DNA from: Endocalyx cinctus
Taxonomy: Eukaryota > Ascomycota > Sordariomycetes > Amphisphaeriales > Apiosporaceae
NCBI GenBank assembly: GCA_001600455.1
Contig: BCKC01000005.1
Span: 2,914,001 to 2,978,000, forward strand
DNA length: 64,000 bases
Direction: 5' to 3'
The position numbers and the translations under genes were made by a program. Positions 1 to 12,693 of this stretch are shown piece after piece (position 1 is the first letter of the stretch; each line of letters opens with the position of its first letter). Below the pieces are notes generated by a model. It was given only the letters and a program-made list of their open reading frames with translations. It did not search any database and was not told the DNA's origin.

Positions 1-1712
1 CGCGGCGGCCTCTCTAATCTCTTATGAAGCACCCTCTCGTAATTTTCATCCTCTCTCTGTTGTTTCTCTTCTTTTAAGGGGTTGATTGCTGAGCTGACTA
101 AGACATCAAGGCGGATATTTTGAAAGTGGAAAAAGGAGAAGGTATGTAGCAGCTCAACCGCATCTTGGCACTTCTCCTTCGGAGATGACTCGAGTGATTC
201 GTATAGAATTTCGTATGTGGAGAAAACACTTTCACTACTGTTGTCATCCTCGGCTCGAAATCTCTCGGCTGATCTACTTCTGCTTCGTCCATGCCGGCTA
301 CGTCTAATACGCTGTATCTCGCGGTCGTAATGTATCAAGTATTCCGGCCATTCACATATACCCTGTAGGATAGCCTTTGCGGCATGCACAAGGGCAAGAG
401 GCAAGAATCCTAAAGCTCGACAAATAGAACTAGCTGAATCCACCACCACCAAAGGCCAAGGTCGTGGAACCTCAGCTGCCTTAATTATAAGCGTCTCGGC
501 ATCGTCAGGTTCCATGACTGGTAGCTCCAGGAATCTATCCCCAGCATTACCGTAGGTTTTTAGTGCTCTATTCCGTGTTGTTATGAGTACGCACCCCTTA
601 GTACCGCGTGGCAAGAGTTCGTCGACATCAATATCTTCATTATCAACACTATCAATTATAAGAAGCCACGGAAGAGCGCGAGTCATCAACCAATTCTTTG
701 CCGCTTTTTCGTTGGGTTCAACTCCACCTAAGGTGGCGATCTCGGCGTAGCTACTCGATGCATTCTTCTGGGAACTTCCGTCGACGAAAAATACGCCCCA
801 AAATTTGTGTCGCTGTCCGTCGGCGAACTTGAAAGCTAACTCTGTCTTTCCAGACCCGCTCAGACCATATATAACAAATCTTTGTTGGGTGGGCTGGGTA
901 GGGTCGTAGAATGCAGTTTCTAACTTGGATAGTTGGATATCTCTGCCGGTGAAGTAGAATTTCACCGGTCTCGGGATAACAAAATGTTTATTTGGTATCG
1001 GCGGGATGTAGACGGTCACTGCTCTCGCCGCTTGAAGAGCATTTCGTACCTAGCAAGACGTACTTTAGGAGATGTGATTCATAAATAAGTGATCTTGATA
1101 ACATACAGTTTCTGTACTGAGAGATTTATCGAGACCAATCTTCTGCTCGATGATTCCAATCTGGAAATGAAGCTGGGTGGAGGCTGATGACGATGTTTCG
1201 AAAGATTCGAAATCATTGTTTGTGGATTGGCGGGAATGTAGCACATCGATAGCCGTAAGCAGAGCTCTTAATACTTCAGTCTGAAGTTTCAAAGCCTGAT
1301 ATGTTTCTTCATACCAAGGTTGATTTTCAAGACGATTTTCTGTTACCACATAGTCAAAATCGCCTCTCTCACGAGAAAGTATTTCGATACTAGACGGTAG
1401 CGGCCGAATGAGCAGAGTACATTCATCTATTATGGTTACAGCATTGTCAACTACCGATTGTAGATGAAGAAGTCCACTTGCTGAGTAAAATTCGACATGG
1501 ACTGAAGGGTTTCGCCGTTCAGTAGTTGCTAGATTATGAAAAGCACGAACAATTTCGACGAGATCATCGATCTGATCAATGAGATTTGTCACCTCGGACT
1601 CTACTACAACAATAACCAGCTTTTCGAGACTACTTGAGGCTGCCTGGAGATCTTTTAAAAGATGGCGAACATCCACTCTTTGAAAAGCGTAAGACATGAC
1701 TTTCCTTTTCAC
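1..1712 (-). CDS. STAND/NB-ARC receptor-like protein, partial (C terminus off window)
   Basis: Predicted STAND P-loop NTPase, the fungal NLR-like type linked to allorecognition and innate responses. Exon 1 is 1712-1107, a 57-nt intron spans 1106-1050 (GTATGT..CTAG), and exon 2 runs open from 1049 to the window edge. The first ~200 residues are a mostly helical N-terminal domain of unrecognised family. NB-ARC follows, with P-loop GLSGSGKTEL, Walker B LLIIDSVDN, a sensor-like GCVLITTRNR, and LGFLPLALVHAA in the position of the plant GLPLA motif. An Arg/Ser-rich linker (RRSRHGRSRSRS) comes next. The C-terminal repeats, typically TPR, ankyrin or WD40, are missing because the gene leaves the window. 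A second Met five codons in (1697) could be the true start. NB-ARC is confident from its motifs; the N-terminal effector type is unknown. Confidence 0.85.
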
Positions 1713-2641
1713 TTTTTTTCACTCTTGAGGACATGAGATTGAGGATGAAGGTGAAGGTGGAGACGAAAACAACGCTAGAATCCAGAGATCTGGTTTGGGA
1801 ACATCCGCTGTGGAGAGGGGACAGGGGGCAGCGTTAACACCGAAAACAAAGAATTGGTAGAACCCCCTTTTTCAAATAGGCTCAAAAACCTAGGGTTTTT
1901 TTTTTTTTTTTTTTTTTTTTGGTTATCTGCAGGTTAAACAGCTGACGTTTCAATAAGATTTAATAATATTTTCAATTGGTTGACGAAGTGTATATTCCCA
2001 CTTTTGTTGGTTCCCTATGCAGATGATAAAGCAGGCCGAAATCCTCTGTGTTCATCGGGGAGGATTTTCGTCCTTCCCCAACCAATCTAAAATGTATTAT
2101 TCGTTTTACAGACCCTCAGTTGACATAAGACTTTCAAGGATTCTCAGCAGCTACTGGTTAAGTATAACGGGATCCAAATGCATGTCGCGGCGGGCTGCAG
2201 GGATAGGTATCGTTAACATTCTAAAATTGGGGTGCCTAGAGGGAAATCGGATTTAGGTGGGAAAAAAAGAAGAAAGAGAAGAAAAAGAGTGTGATAATAA
2301 ATAGATAAATAAATAAATAAGTAATCTTTCATCCAATATCCATCAGGGGTTCTGAATTGATGGAAGTATACCTGGATAGCCAGTCAGCTGTACTTAATTA
2401 ATACCCCAATGACAATCACCCCAGGCACGATTGATGCGACCAGAATGCGGTTCTGATACCTAAACTGAAATTCGTCCTCTCGCCTAGAAGCTGAACATTT
2501 ACATCTTCTCCTCATAAGTTTCTCGTTCTACTCAGCGATTCTCTTCGATTTTTAACGCAGGTTGACAAAGTCTTAATACATAAAATTTTATGATTAAAGA
2601 CTTACCATCTCACTTATTATAATCCAATTCATTTGCCAAGC
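1713..2641. other. Intergenic, divergent promoters of NB-ARC gene and P450
   Basis: No supportable gene. It holds a run of 25 T at 1896-1920 and a TAAA/TAGA-type microsatellite around 2297-2323. A 79-codon open frame at 2017-2256 has no recognisable similarity. The stretch separates two divergently transcribed genes, so it probably carries both promoters. Confidence 0.6.
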
Positions 2642-4474
2642 ATGTCGATCGCTCAGAATGTGACTGTCAACTTTTTTCACGATGCTGTCCGTCCTGGGTC
2701 ATATGGTACTGTTCGTATGGCTGCTGCTACCATTTTGATAGGCCTCTTGTCATATCTTTATGTTACGAGAAAAAAGCAAAAGAAGGTAAACAGCATTTAT
2801 TACCAGTTCTCTATACTCGATGCGGTCAATGGATCTAATCCTTACTAGTTGGAAGCTGCTCTTGCAGAACAATACAATTGCAAGCCCGTTGTACCGTTTG
2901 TGCCATACAAATGGCCCTTTGCGCTAGACCTTGTCAAGCGCCAATACGATATCCTCTTTAGCGACAACACTTTCGAACGCCTTACCCCTTATTTTAATAT
3001 AGCTGAAACCTGTTGCATTCATCTCTTTGGTGTAACAGGCTATTTCACCGTCGATCCGGAGAATGTCGAGGCCATCCTCTCCACCAAGTTTGAGGATTGG
3101 TGTCTTGGAAGTCGCACATTGGCTAGCGCCCCGCTTCTCGGAGAAGGTATCTTCGCACAGGATGGACCTGCATGGAAGCGATCTAGGGAGCTCATTCGGC
3201 ACCAATTCGTTCGCGTACAGAAACTGACGCCCCAAGCCCTTACACCACATGTTCAAGACCTCATCTCTGGTATCACAGAAGCCGCTATCGATGGACAAGT
3301 AGACCTAAAGCCCCTCATGTTCGAATACACCCTAGCTACTACCACCATGCTCCTATTTGGCGAACCGCATAGTAATATGGCTAAAGATGACCGTGAAGCG
3401 GTGCGTGACAACTTCGATTATGCTGCCCTAGGATGTGGAATTCGTGTTAGACTTGCCGACGCCGCCGTTCTCTATAATCCTCCCAAGTTCAAAAAAGCCT
3501 GTAAGGCAGTGCAAGACTGGGCAACGTTCTTCGCAGTAAGGGCGCTAAAGTACAAAGACGAGGTTGGAGAGGAGGCGGCCGCCGAGAAGTATCCTTTCAT
3601 AATAGAACTATGGAAGGAAATGCAAGACCTTAAACTAGTGCGCGACCAGCTCCTTCACATACTTGTTGCCGGACGAGACTCAACTGCGAGTCTACTGTCA
3701 TGGACATTGTGAGTCATATTTCTCAATATTGCCGCCCTTAGATTCAAAACTCTTAGCTAAATACTCGCAGTTTCCACCTCGTTCGTAACCGAAAGGTCTT
3801 AGAGCGATTACAAAAAGAAATCACTTCAGTACCCACCGACGGAGATATCACTCGAGAGCAAATAATGAAGCTCTCTTTCCTCAGATGTTGCTTGAATGAA
3901 AGTACGTTTCCAAATCCTGCCCAATGCATCATGCGTCAACTAACAAGTTTTGAAGCCTTGCGATTATATCCCACCCTACCCATGAATCTTCGCTTTGCCA
4001 ACAAGAATACTGTTCTACCTCGAGGAGGTGGACTCGATGGCCAATCACCGGTTATGCTACCAAAGGGGTCAGGAATTGCCTTCTCTATATATCACATACA
4101 TAGACTAGAGTCTATATATGGTCCAGACTCAAGAGTTTACCGACCGGAGAGATGGGAAAATGGTGAACTAATGAAGAGGGCGCGCCCAGGTGCTGGCTAT
4201 GTGGACTTCAACGGTGGGCCGAGGCTCTGTTTAGGAAGTAAGCGCTCCTCCATTCATAAATACTCTTTTCTTGTCTACCTAAGTAACTACCCATTAACAG
4301 TACACAGAGGACTTTGCACTTATGGAAGCCAGTTACGCTGTGATTCGAATTCTACAAGCATTCCCTGACATTCAGCTTGCCCCGGGGATTCCTAACGAGC
4401 CAGTTGGAGCAGAGAAGCAGACATACACCATCGGATTATCTCCTAAAGATGGCGTACATATAAAATTGATGTAG
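2642..4474 (+). CDS. Cytochrome P450, CYP52-like (alkane/fatty-acid hydroxylase type)
   Basis: Heme-thiolate monooxygenase, ER-anchored. By resemblance to the CYP52 group it may hydroxylate fatty-acid or alkane omega carbons. Exons: 2642-2785, 2849-3708, 3771-3901, 3956-4237, 4308-4474, all with GT..AG introns that keep frame. The start is the first ATG after the promoter, giving MSIAQNVTVN and one transmembrane segment at about residues 25-42. The I-helix reads AGRDSTASLLSW, where CYP52 usually has AGRDTTA. The ExxR helix NETLRLYP is restored only when the intron ends at 3955, and PERW is present. The heme loop is FNGGPRLCLG with the Cys ligand. Length is about 520 residues, normal for the family. 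No disabling mutation is visible. The substrate cannot be told from sequence alone. Confidence 0.88.
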
Positions 4475-5078
4475 AAAACTCTGTAGAGTACGAAAGACAA
4501 TGCGATTACATACAAATTAATGTAAAAGAATAACTAATATTATAGGCTGAGATCATGTAATCAATCTTAACTAGTAATACAAATTTCAAAATAGAGTCAG
4601 CTGACAGAGAGCCCAATGGCTTAGGATACACGTAAATGACTGTTTTGATGTGAAATGCTCTATCTAATCCAGTGTATGCTTGGCATGTCCCCATATTTTC
4701 ATAATGTTCTTATATGTATCTATGGAACGTATTGCGTAATTACATAGCTCTATTATGTATTTCATCTGCTGATTCGCAATACTATTATATATCTCTATTA
4801 AATATAAGCACCTGTTGTCATAAATAATTGTTGGTTCTACGATATCTGCTCTTGTCTGCTGCGCCCTAGAGACCGCCCTGTGGCACACAACCATAAGCTG
4901 AAGCCTGAGATATTAATGTAGTCTGAAAGGAATCGATCTTACCCCACCGCAAGGTACGGCTGAACCAACGGTACCCCTTTCAACACTCGGTTAGTTGTAA
5001 TAAATCGTCTTTCTTCAATTATCTACCATATATTTATTACCTGTACCGCCGTTCCTCTGTTTTTCAAATCGCTGAAGT
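4475..5078. other. Intergenic, P450 3' flank and HET promoter
   Basis: AT-rich, about 600 nt. No gene, RNA or clear repeat recognised; the short minus-strand frames here look random. Confidence 0.6.
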
Positions 5079-7258
5079 ATGCCATTTTTATATCCTTCAC
5101 TCATCGCAGATGCGGACTCTACTCGTGTCCTAACTGTGGCCCCTGGAGACTTTTCCGATCCTTTGATCGGCACTCTCAGGTCGGTAGCGTTTAGCGAGAA
5201 GCCCAAGTATGTAGCCCTTTCGTATACGTGGGGTAGCTCGTACTTGGACAACTCGCAGCTTCCGGTATCACCTAGCAAAGCAAAGAGTCCCCTTCACTCT
5301 CCAAAGTCTTCAATAAACGCGGCATCTGGCCATATGCTGCGACAATCGCTGGAACCCGTGTCTGATCTCGAGCGAAGTTCCACCAGTCAACCTTCGGGAT
5401 CCAGCATGCTTTCAGTTGAAGTTTCATCACCACATACAAACATTGATGTACCGGCTATAAAGATAAATAATCAATCGTTTCATATCAAACATAATCTTCA
5501 TATTTTCCTTCTTCATCTGCGATCACCTACTCACCCCATCTCAATATGGATTGACGCTATATGCATTAATCAGGAAGACGCGAAGGAGCGTGACCAACAA
5601 GTCTCTTTAATGTCATTTATATATACCCGGGCAATGAGAGTCGTAGCCTGGCTTGGTACTAAGGATTATTCAAACACAGCCACCATATTCCGTTTCATGT
5701 CCCACGAGTGGAAGGTGGGCCAATCGCAGCATTTCGCCGCCTCTCTGGCAAGCGGGAGTAAAATGCGCTACTCAATTAAACCGACCCCAGGAACCATGAT
5801 ACGCATTTCTGAGAGCACTTACTGGTCGCGCCTGTGGGTTGTGCAAGAAGTATGCCTACCGCGACTTCTCGTGTTTGTCTATGGATCTGATATTTGGACA
5901 TATGAAGATTTTCGATTATGGGGGCTCACGTGGGAGAAACAGCCAGAAACTATCATCAAAGTCTCTGAAGACATGAGACAACTACTCGAGGCTCGAGAAA
6001 AAAGACACACAGACTTGATGAAGCTCGAGAGCCTCATAGAAAGATTTGCAGCGAAAGGGTGTCAGGAACTCAGGGACAGGGTTTATGGGCTAGTTGGTTG
6101 TGCCAACGACGTGAGCGTGTATGTGGGTCACGACTTGAGAGCGGACCTTCAGAAGCGATCCGATTCTATTTCAGCGACTGAAGATAGGATACTATCTGGA
6201 ACTAAACCTGGAGGGTTGGGCTCCCTGAGGGTTGATTACTCTTGTTCGTTCTACGATCTATGGACTCGCGTTATCAAGTTCGTCATCCGCCAAAACACCA
6301 GTGAGAACCTCACCTACGATAAACCTGATAATGAGGGATGGGAGGAAGTTGCGACCAGCGTTGAAGAGTCCATAGTAAAAGGAGAGAGACACTTCAATAT
6401 CGTAAGAACGGCCGGTGTAGTGCAGCATGCATTGGGTCAAATGGTACAGTCAGAATTCGATAATCTCGGGCGCTCTACGGTAAGCCAGTCAATTATCTCG
6501 CATGCTTTTTTTTTTTAAAAAAAAAAAAAAAAAACGAAATTGTTAACTTAATTCCACAGATTAAAAATGATACTTCAGTAATTAGAGTCGCTGGGTACGT
6601 GGGGGGAGCAATACTGCACTTGGGACCAGAATATACTAGTCTCGTTGGTTCGTCACGTGCACAACAGGACTGGGTGAGCTGCTGGGCCGATTATTATCAC
6701 AAACCGGATGACATGGAGAGGGTGCGATTTATTAATGAGGATTATATGGCTAAAATGTTGGAGTTCGAGAAAGCAGACATGAACCGGATCCGAGATATCC
6801 CCAATACTCACGTTCTAGCACGATGCATCACACAACATGACAAGAAGCTGCAAACAACGCATGTCACAGACACTACAGAGCAAAAGACAGCCTGGGGAGA
6901 CGCGACTTTTGGTGCAAAGGAGCCACGGATCTGCCTTGGTACAGATTGCGTTATGGGACTCGTGCCTCCAGCTACCAGAGTCGGCGATATTATCGTACGT
7001 TTCTGGAATTGCGATGCAACTCTTGTGATGAGGCCTCTACAGACCTCGGTGGGAAATCAAGATGCTCCCTCTTACATGCTTGTTGGCCGAGCAAATATTG
7101 CACATAGCAATGATGAAAAAGAACCAACGGAAGCGGAGGATGACTTCCCCAACAGAAGCCACGCAAACGCTACGGCATCACGGCTGCTTTATATTGACAC
7201 GGATCTCCGGACGCTGCAAATATTCACAGCCTACATTGAAGTATGGGATAAAAAGTAG
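5079..7258 (+). CDS. HET-domain protein (heterokaryon incompatibility)
   Basis: HET proteins trigger or take part in the cell-death response when genetically different fungal cells fuse. Exon 1 is 5079-6479, the intron is 6480-6559, and exon 2 is 6560-7258, giving about 699 residues. HET motifs in order: KYVALSYTWGSS near residue 45, then IWIDAICINQEDAKERDQQV, then MRVVAWLG, then YWSRLWVVQEVCLPR. The insert between LSYTWG and the second block is longer than usual and Ser/Pro-rich. The C-terminal half has no recognised domain, but ends in the regular HET-protein style with GDIIVRFWNCDATLVMRP. The only intron contains a T11A18 tract just before its acceptor. No stop or frameshift is seen, so the gene looks intact. 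Its non-self partner is unknown. Confidence 0.88.
6506..6534. repeat. T11-A18 tract inside the HET intron
   Basis: Eleven T followed directly by eighteen A, about 25 nt before the acceptor at 6559. In the pre-mRNA the U and A runs could pair into a tight hairpin. Assembly or sequencing length error is possible in such tracts. Confidence 0.9.
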
Positions 7259-7537
7259 GAATTCGAACCCGACGCGTACTGTGTAAATTAATGTATGCTG
7301 CATGGCTCGTACACACAGTGTGTAGATTTTCGATAAGGGCTTGGATTAAGTAATCAAGATGCGCCATCTAATCACGTGAGTCAGCGTTGGTTGGCTTTAC
7401 CTCCACCTCGCGTCGGTGTTTCACTCACACGCATCAGCGACACATTATTCTACTGAAGGACACAATAATCAAAAGATTTTCCCTTATTTTCTGAAAACCC
7501 TCTAATTTTTTTTTTCGCTCTGTGAGATTGATTCAAT

Positions 7538-8545
7538 ATGGGACATCATAACCGCCATTTTGCGGGAGATCGCTACGCGTTAAGTGGAGCCTGGAGTCCG
7601 CCAACAAGCACCGCGAAGTAAACAAATAATTAAATCCTTGTCCGTTGAAGAGCTCAAAACGCTAATACACCTTTAGCTTTTGCGAGGAAGACTACGTTGT
7701 GTCCCGTTATCTTGCCGAGTTCATCAATTCGCTGACGAATTTAGTTTATGGTATTTCCCACTCCTCCATTTTATCCACCTAGTCGCGGTTCCTTTAATCC
7801 ACCCCACAACCCCCGCCCAGAAAACCCCCCCAGAAAACCGCCAGTGCGCCCAAAAAAAAAAAAAAAATACTTGAATATCACGCTAAAATAGTTTAATCTA
7901 ATAGTATACTATGCTCTTTGTTATATGTACGGCCCCGGTAGCCGTGGTATCTTTCGACCTAAGTGGGATTTTATGTCGTTATCTCTGCTAGTTCTCGGCT
8001 TCTGCTCCTTGTTGTTCCACGCATCTCTCCGACACAGCATGCAGTTTGCCGACGAAACCGCCATGCTCGGGCTTTCTTGGTCGCTTCTGCAAGGCATCCT
8101 TACGGCGCGGCGCTCGGTTGCGTACGACCGGTTCATCAACGTCAGCTTGGGTACATCCTTGCCTCTGTTCGCCATGTTCTACATCTGGTCCGGAAAGATC
8201 ATCTACCACTTGGCAGCCTTCACCTTGATCATGTTGTTTATAGTAGCGAGAGGCTACTGGCTGTTCTACTGGCGCCAACCGGCGTTTCCGGACAGCAAGG
8301 TGCGCGGATGGAGGGTTCGGGGACGGAAGGCTTTAATCCTGCTGGTGGTTGGCTATGTCCTCTGGAACATCGACCTTGAGTTCTGTGCCGAGCTTCGGCA
8401 GCTAAGAGAAGATATCGGACTTCCCTGGGCTTGGATGTTTGAGTTGCATGGGTGGTGGCATGTTCTAACCGCCATGAGTGCAGCTCGATTCATGGACATC
8501 GTGAGAGAGTTGCAACGCGAGCTGAAAGGCGACAAGGATGAGTGA
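7538..8545 (+). CDS. Alkaline ceramidase (YPC1/YDC1/ACER family)
   Basis: Integral-membrane hydrolase of the ER/Golgi that splits ceramide or phytoceramide into a sphingoid base and fatty acid. Exons: 7538-7617, 7677-7744, 7905-8545; 262 residues, slightly short for the family. The start MGHHNRHFAGD matches the usual position just before the membrane core. Exon 2 encodes FCEEDYVVSRYLAEFINSL, the family's CEENY-type block. Exon 3 begins YYALCYMYG and carries the metal/catalytic motifs: SLLFHAS (SxxxH), FADE (Asp), and near the C terminus HGWWH (HxxxH). Five to seven hydrophobic helices are visible. The second intron uses a weak donor (GTTTAT) and is longer than its neighbours at 160 nt; I chose it because it keeps frame and restores the family sequence. 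Upstream 7259-7537 is its promoter. Confidence 0.85.
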
Positions 8546-9215
8546 TATTATCAACCCCAATGGCAACGGACTCAATGAGTAGAAGGAGAAAAAGAGCAAG
8601 ATATTCAAGATTAGAGCAGCCTTGATTTTCTTTTAGAACACATGTAAGTTTTATGTTACGCTAGCCAGCAGCCAATGCGGTTCGTATTGGCTACTTTGTG
8701 ACTTTAATAATTGTAGAGATTCGCAAAAGAGAGAGGGAAGGAGCTGATAATAATAGACTACAATATGCCAAAGAAAATATGCACTATACTATCGCCACAC
8801 AAGAGTAATGCCAACAGAGACTGCTTAAGGTTCTAATATGCCCTATTTCCCTGTAAAGATACATATATATATATATTCTCACCTTTTAATACAACTAATT
8901 AATGGCACTTATGTTAATTAACTATCGAAGTAATTTAAAATAGCCCATACATTCATCGAGGGCCTATAAAATGACACTACTACCATTGCTATCTTACACT
9001 CGGCTTTATAGATCAAGTGAAATATTGAGTGGAGACTATAAACTATCAGGTCATAACGGACGTTTGTTTTTTATTTGTGGCTGATCAAGCCAGCTAATTA
9101 CTTAGTTATGTACATGAAATTGCAGCTAGCCTGAATTTGTTGCCTGTCCTACGGTAAATAAGAACAGTGAGACAGGAGCCAGACTTGTAGCTGCTAACAT
9201 AAACACGAACTAAAC
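8546..9215. other. Convergent intergenic region
   Basis: The 3' ends of the ceramidase and Rid genes face each other across about 670 nt. It holds a short (AT)n run near 8862-8875. No gene seen. Confidence 0.6.
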
Positions 9216-9737
9216 TTATGTACCGCCGGCTCTCTTTTTTCTCGCCTCCGCGGCCCCTTCTTCATCGTACGCCTGAACCTGGACCTCGATATGCATCTCG
9301 TCGAGTCCCAACTTCGCAACGCCTATTTCCGTCCAAGTGGGGCAATGATCGGGCATCCACTTCCGGTAGTTCTCGACAATACGATCGTGCGTCGCTTTCA
9401 GGTCCGTGCTGTACGTCATGACCTTGTACACTTGCGACCAGCCTTTCCCACCGGCGTGCCGGAGGACGAAATCGACGTTGGAGAAAGCTTGGTCGATCTC
9501 CTCTTTCAAATCAGTCGATATTTTGAGGTTCTCCCGGTCCCATCCGCCTGTGATGCTTGCGTGTCAGTCCGTATAATCAGATCAAGTGGGAAAAAGTTGG
9601 AAGATGATAATAATAATAATAATACCTTGCCCTGAGCATTCGATTACGTCACCCACTCGAATGGCTTGCGTGTAGGACAAATTTTTACGAGCCCACTCTC
9701 CCACGCCAGGGTAGTCGTATGATTGAAGAGTCGACAT
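9216..9737 (-). CDS. Rid family protein (YjgF/YER057c/UK114), divergent member
   Basis: Small trimer-forming Rid protein of 147 residues. Canonical RidA hydrolyses reactive enamine/imine intermediates released by PLP enzymes. Exon 1 is 9737-9626, the intron 9625-9548 (with a TAA/TTA microsatellite), and exon 2 9547-9216. The N terminus MSTLQSYDYPGVGEWARKNL leads into YTQAIRVGDVIECSGQGGW, the family's first block. The C-terminal block is CPTWTEIGVAKL then HIEVQVQAY. Where RidA has its active-site Arg (in PxRxxVEVARLP), this protein reads PTWTEIGVAKL, so Trp replaces Arg. That places it outside the 2-aminoacrylate deaminase class; its true substrate is unknown. The neighbouring genes give no clue. 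Confidence 0.85.
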
Positions 9738-11970
9738 ATCGTATAGCTTTTCTCAGGTAGTTTGCGTTGAGTTAAGTGAAATCAATTGTTATCGAAGACG
9801 GGTAAGTCCTGATTTGCTGACGATGTGATTATCCGCCGTTTCAAAGAAGAGGATTGACATCTTATATAGATTTCATACCGAGTCAAACGACGTACCTAAA
9901 GTTGCGGTCGTTGATGAGGCATCATCATTAAGGTTCGCCTGGTCGAGTTCTATTGTGCTTTCAATGAGGTGAAAGTCGGGTTTACTCAGCATCCGTGCCA
10001 AGGCCGGCGTAAATGGACGTCCGATCTGAATAATCAGCATTTCACAATCAAGTACGTAAAGCAGTCCGGATGTCCTGGTCCCAAGAAAATAAAGAAAAAG
10101 CCAAGACATCCGGCGCCGAGTGATTCCTCATAATATTCACGGATATGTGGAGACTAATTAGTAATTACGAAGCTATCGACTGTGATTATGAACTGAGTAC
10201 TCCTTATTTATTTTTTCGCGTGTGAATGATTCGATCCATGATTCCTCATAGCCAAGAAAGAAAAAGTATATTGGAAATAACTAGTATGATGCGTCACTCG
10301 TCTTATTTCATCTGAAATAATTCTTTTTCAATTAATTCAAATATTTGACGATGGTATATTATAATTATCAGACAACTAATTAGTTTCATCTAGCACTTTA
10401 AAGAACAATGAGTAATCTTTAAGCCATCTGAGTTAGTAACTGTTAGACTCCATATCTACATGTTTTTCTCTTGGCAGTATCATGAACCTAGACTACAAGT
10501 TGGACCAGAATTTTCGCCATATATGCTGCCTCTTCAGAATAGCTACGTGAAGGCATTTCGCAGACCAGATAAACTTATATCTACGCATTTCAGATTACGA
10601 TGAGGAGAGATATTGCAGCAGATACTTCCTCAACCAATCGGAATTCTAATTAGAAAGCATTATTTTCCTCGGTCGTTTTTATCTCGCCTACCTTCGATAA
10701 AGGTTAGAGGGATCGACAAGTGCGTAGGTAAGAGGCAGCTAGTTTCTCTTCACTGAGAAAACTCATACCTATAGTCACATGTATGTATTACGACGGGGTT
10801 AGCTTTAAGATAGCTGGTAGTACTTTTGTCTATAGTCTACCTTGCTTTTAGCCCTACGGCGGCAGGGCGGTAGTGGCTTACGAGGTATGGATCTGGAATG
10901 GTTGATATGCATAAACCTCAATTATCTAACTATATAAAGACGTGGATCGGAGGAGAACTGAACCCAATCAAAGAAATACAACTCAACAAAAGATGAATAG
11001 TATTTTTATTACGTATTTCGTACGTAATGTACAACTACCACAATAATCGCATAACATAATAGAGGGTTAGTTTCCATATATCTTTAACACGAAAGATAAA
11101 TACGCAAGTCAACCCCATCTAACGTAAGACAAGTCAGATAGAAGTGAGATCAAAATGACATGAATCGAGTCGGGTTATCCGGATAGGAAACTTGCCAAGC
11201 TGTACTATTTAAAACTAATGCGTTCAGTGGGGTCAGGAACTGGGGAGGTTCTTCAGATAGTGGGGTATTCTCCGTGATTTGCCTTGTATTTCGTAGGATT
11301 CTCTATCATTTTCAGCAAATCAGCTACCTAGAAAACGAGTCTAAGAAAACCAAAAGTGGAAATATGAAAAGATATATTAAATATGAATGGTGATAGTCCA
11401 GGGTCGATGCGAGGGGTCTGATACAAGACGATAAAGAAATACGGCCAGACGGCGTAATATAGAGGGGCGATTTAGCAAGACAGGGGAAGCCTTATAGTAA
11501 TTCATAGGGCATGACTCAGTTTAGACCCGGGTACAACCGAGTTCTTCCGTCTATAGTGATCTTGGCGTTATTCGCTCAATTTCATCTTTATCTGAAGCTA
11601 TGGAGTCAACAGCCCTACATAATTGTTTAAAGGAGAAACGTGAGAGAGCGATATAATAGTGTTGCAGAATTATAGGATAGGATTCGGTTTAATACCAGCT
11701 ATCACCGGATGCACGTCGAATTATGACGTGCCGATAAACGCGACATGATCTGCATCGTTTAATTGACCTTTTGTGTTGTATTCGGAGAAGATCCCCAGCT
11801 AAATACACCTCAAACCTCACCTTCACCGTCATCAAAAAGGGTATCTAAGCCCCGTTCGTCTTTCACCACTTTAGATAAGATCGCGCGTCATTACATCCAC
11901 ATACGAACCCTGCATTTTATTTTCGTGCCTCTTTCAGACATGCCATCACACGCTACTGCACACTCTCTCC
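9738..11970. other. Long AT-rich intergenic region
   Basis: About 2.2 kb with no gene I can support. The longest frame (9873-10109, minus, 78 codons) resembles nothing known to me. TA-rich composition is compatible with old RIP-mutated DNA, but no transposon coding motif can be read. Confidence 0.5.
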
Positions 11971-12693
11971 CTATGCTAGCATTCGATCGAGCTCCGCATT
12001 CTCCTTCACCAGATTCTCAACCGGTAAAAACAAATCCCGAGGTCCATCGCCTTCTTTATTGGCCATCGCCTTGATGTCGTGCCAGGTTCTCCAGCTCCAA
12101 CCCTCGCATTTATTCGGCTCTAATCTCTGATGAGGGGGAGAATAAGCGCAGGATTAGCGGTGAGGGGACACGTCTTGGCGAGACTTGGGGGTGGTGATTA
12201 TGTCAATCGTTGATTACTGTCATCATCAACTCACCTGCGGTTCCTGGCTCGGGTCAATCCGCTCGCATTTGGTGAAGACTGTAACATAGTGCTTATTCTG
12301 ACTCGGGAACTTATCGTTGGTAATGCCGATAACCTTAAGGCCTCGTATCGCCAGGCCGGTCTCTTCCAAGGTTTCGCGCTCGACGCAGGCGAAGAAATCC
12401 TCGCCCTGCTCGAGATGCCCGCCCGGGAATCCAAATTGTCCTAAAAATCTCGGTAAAATCGGAGATGGTTACACGATGCGTCAGCACTATCAAATAGAAC
12501 CGGCCAGCTGAACGTACTAAGGCAGGGAGAGGTGTTGTGATATACTTAAAAAAAAATGATAAGATGGGTACAGAGGCGATTTTGACTTACCTGTACCTAG
12601 TGGGCTAAGGCGGCGTCCCATAAGAATGCGTCCTTGCTCATCGCTTATAATGGCAAAGATGCCCACGCGAGGATGCAGTCCGTTGCAAGCCAT
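11971..12693 (-). CDS. Nudix hydrolase, NUDT15/MTH2-like
   Basis: Nudix pyrophosphohydrolase of 154 residues, likely removing pyrophosphate from nucleoside triphosphates or related nucleotides in a Mg-dependent way. Exons: 12693-12591, 12440-12235, 12126-11971, with in-frame GT..AG introns of 150 and 108 nt. The Nudix box GX5EX7REUXEEXGU is complete at residues 42-64: Gly42, Glu48, Arg56-Glu57, Glu60-Glu61, Gly63. It is preceded by MGRRLSPLGTGQFGFPGG, and followed by HYVTVFTKCE and EPNKCEGWSW; the last two are hallmarks of the NUDT15 group (compare HYVTI and EPEKCESWEW). It starts back-to-back with the next gene across a 673-nt shared upstream region. The exact substrate is unproven. Confidence 0.88.

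Noticed and set aside
2017..2256. 79-codon plus-strand frame in the first intergenic region
   Set aside because: No similarity and no supporting structure; likely chance.
9873..10109. 78-codon minus-strand frame upstream of the Rid gene
   Set aside because: Starts in a hydrophobic run but shows no family, and codon use is not gene-like.
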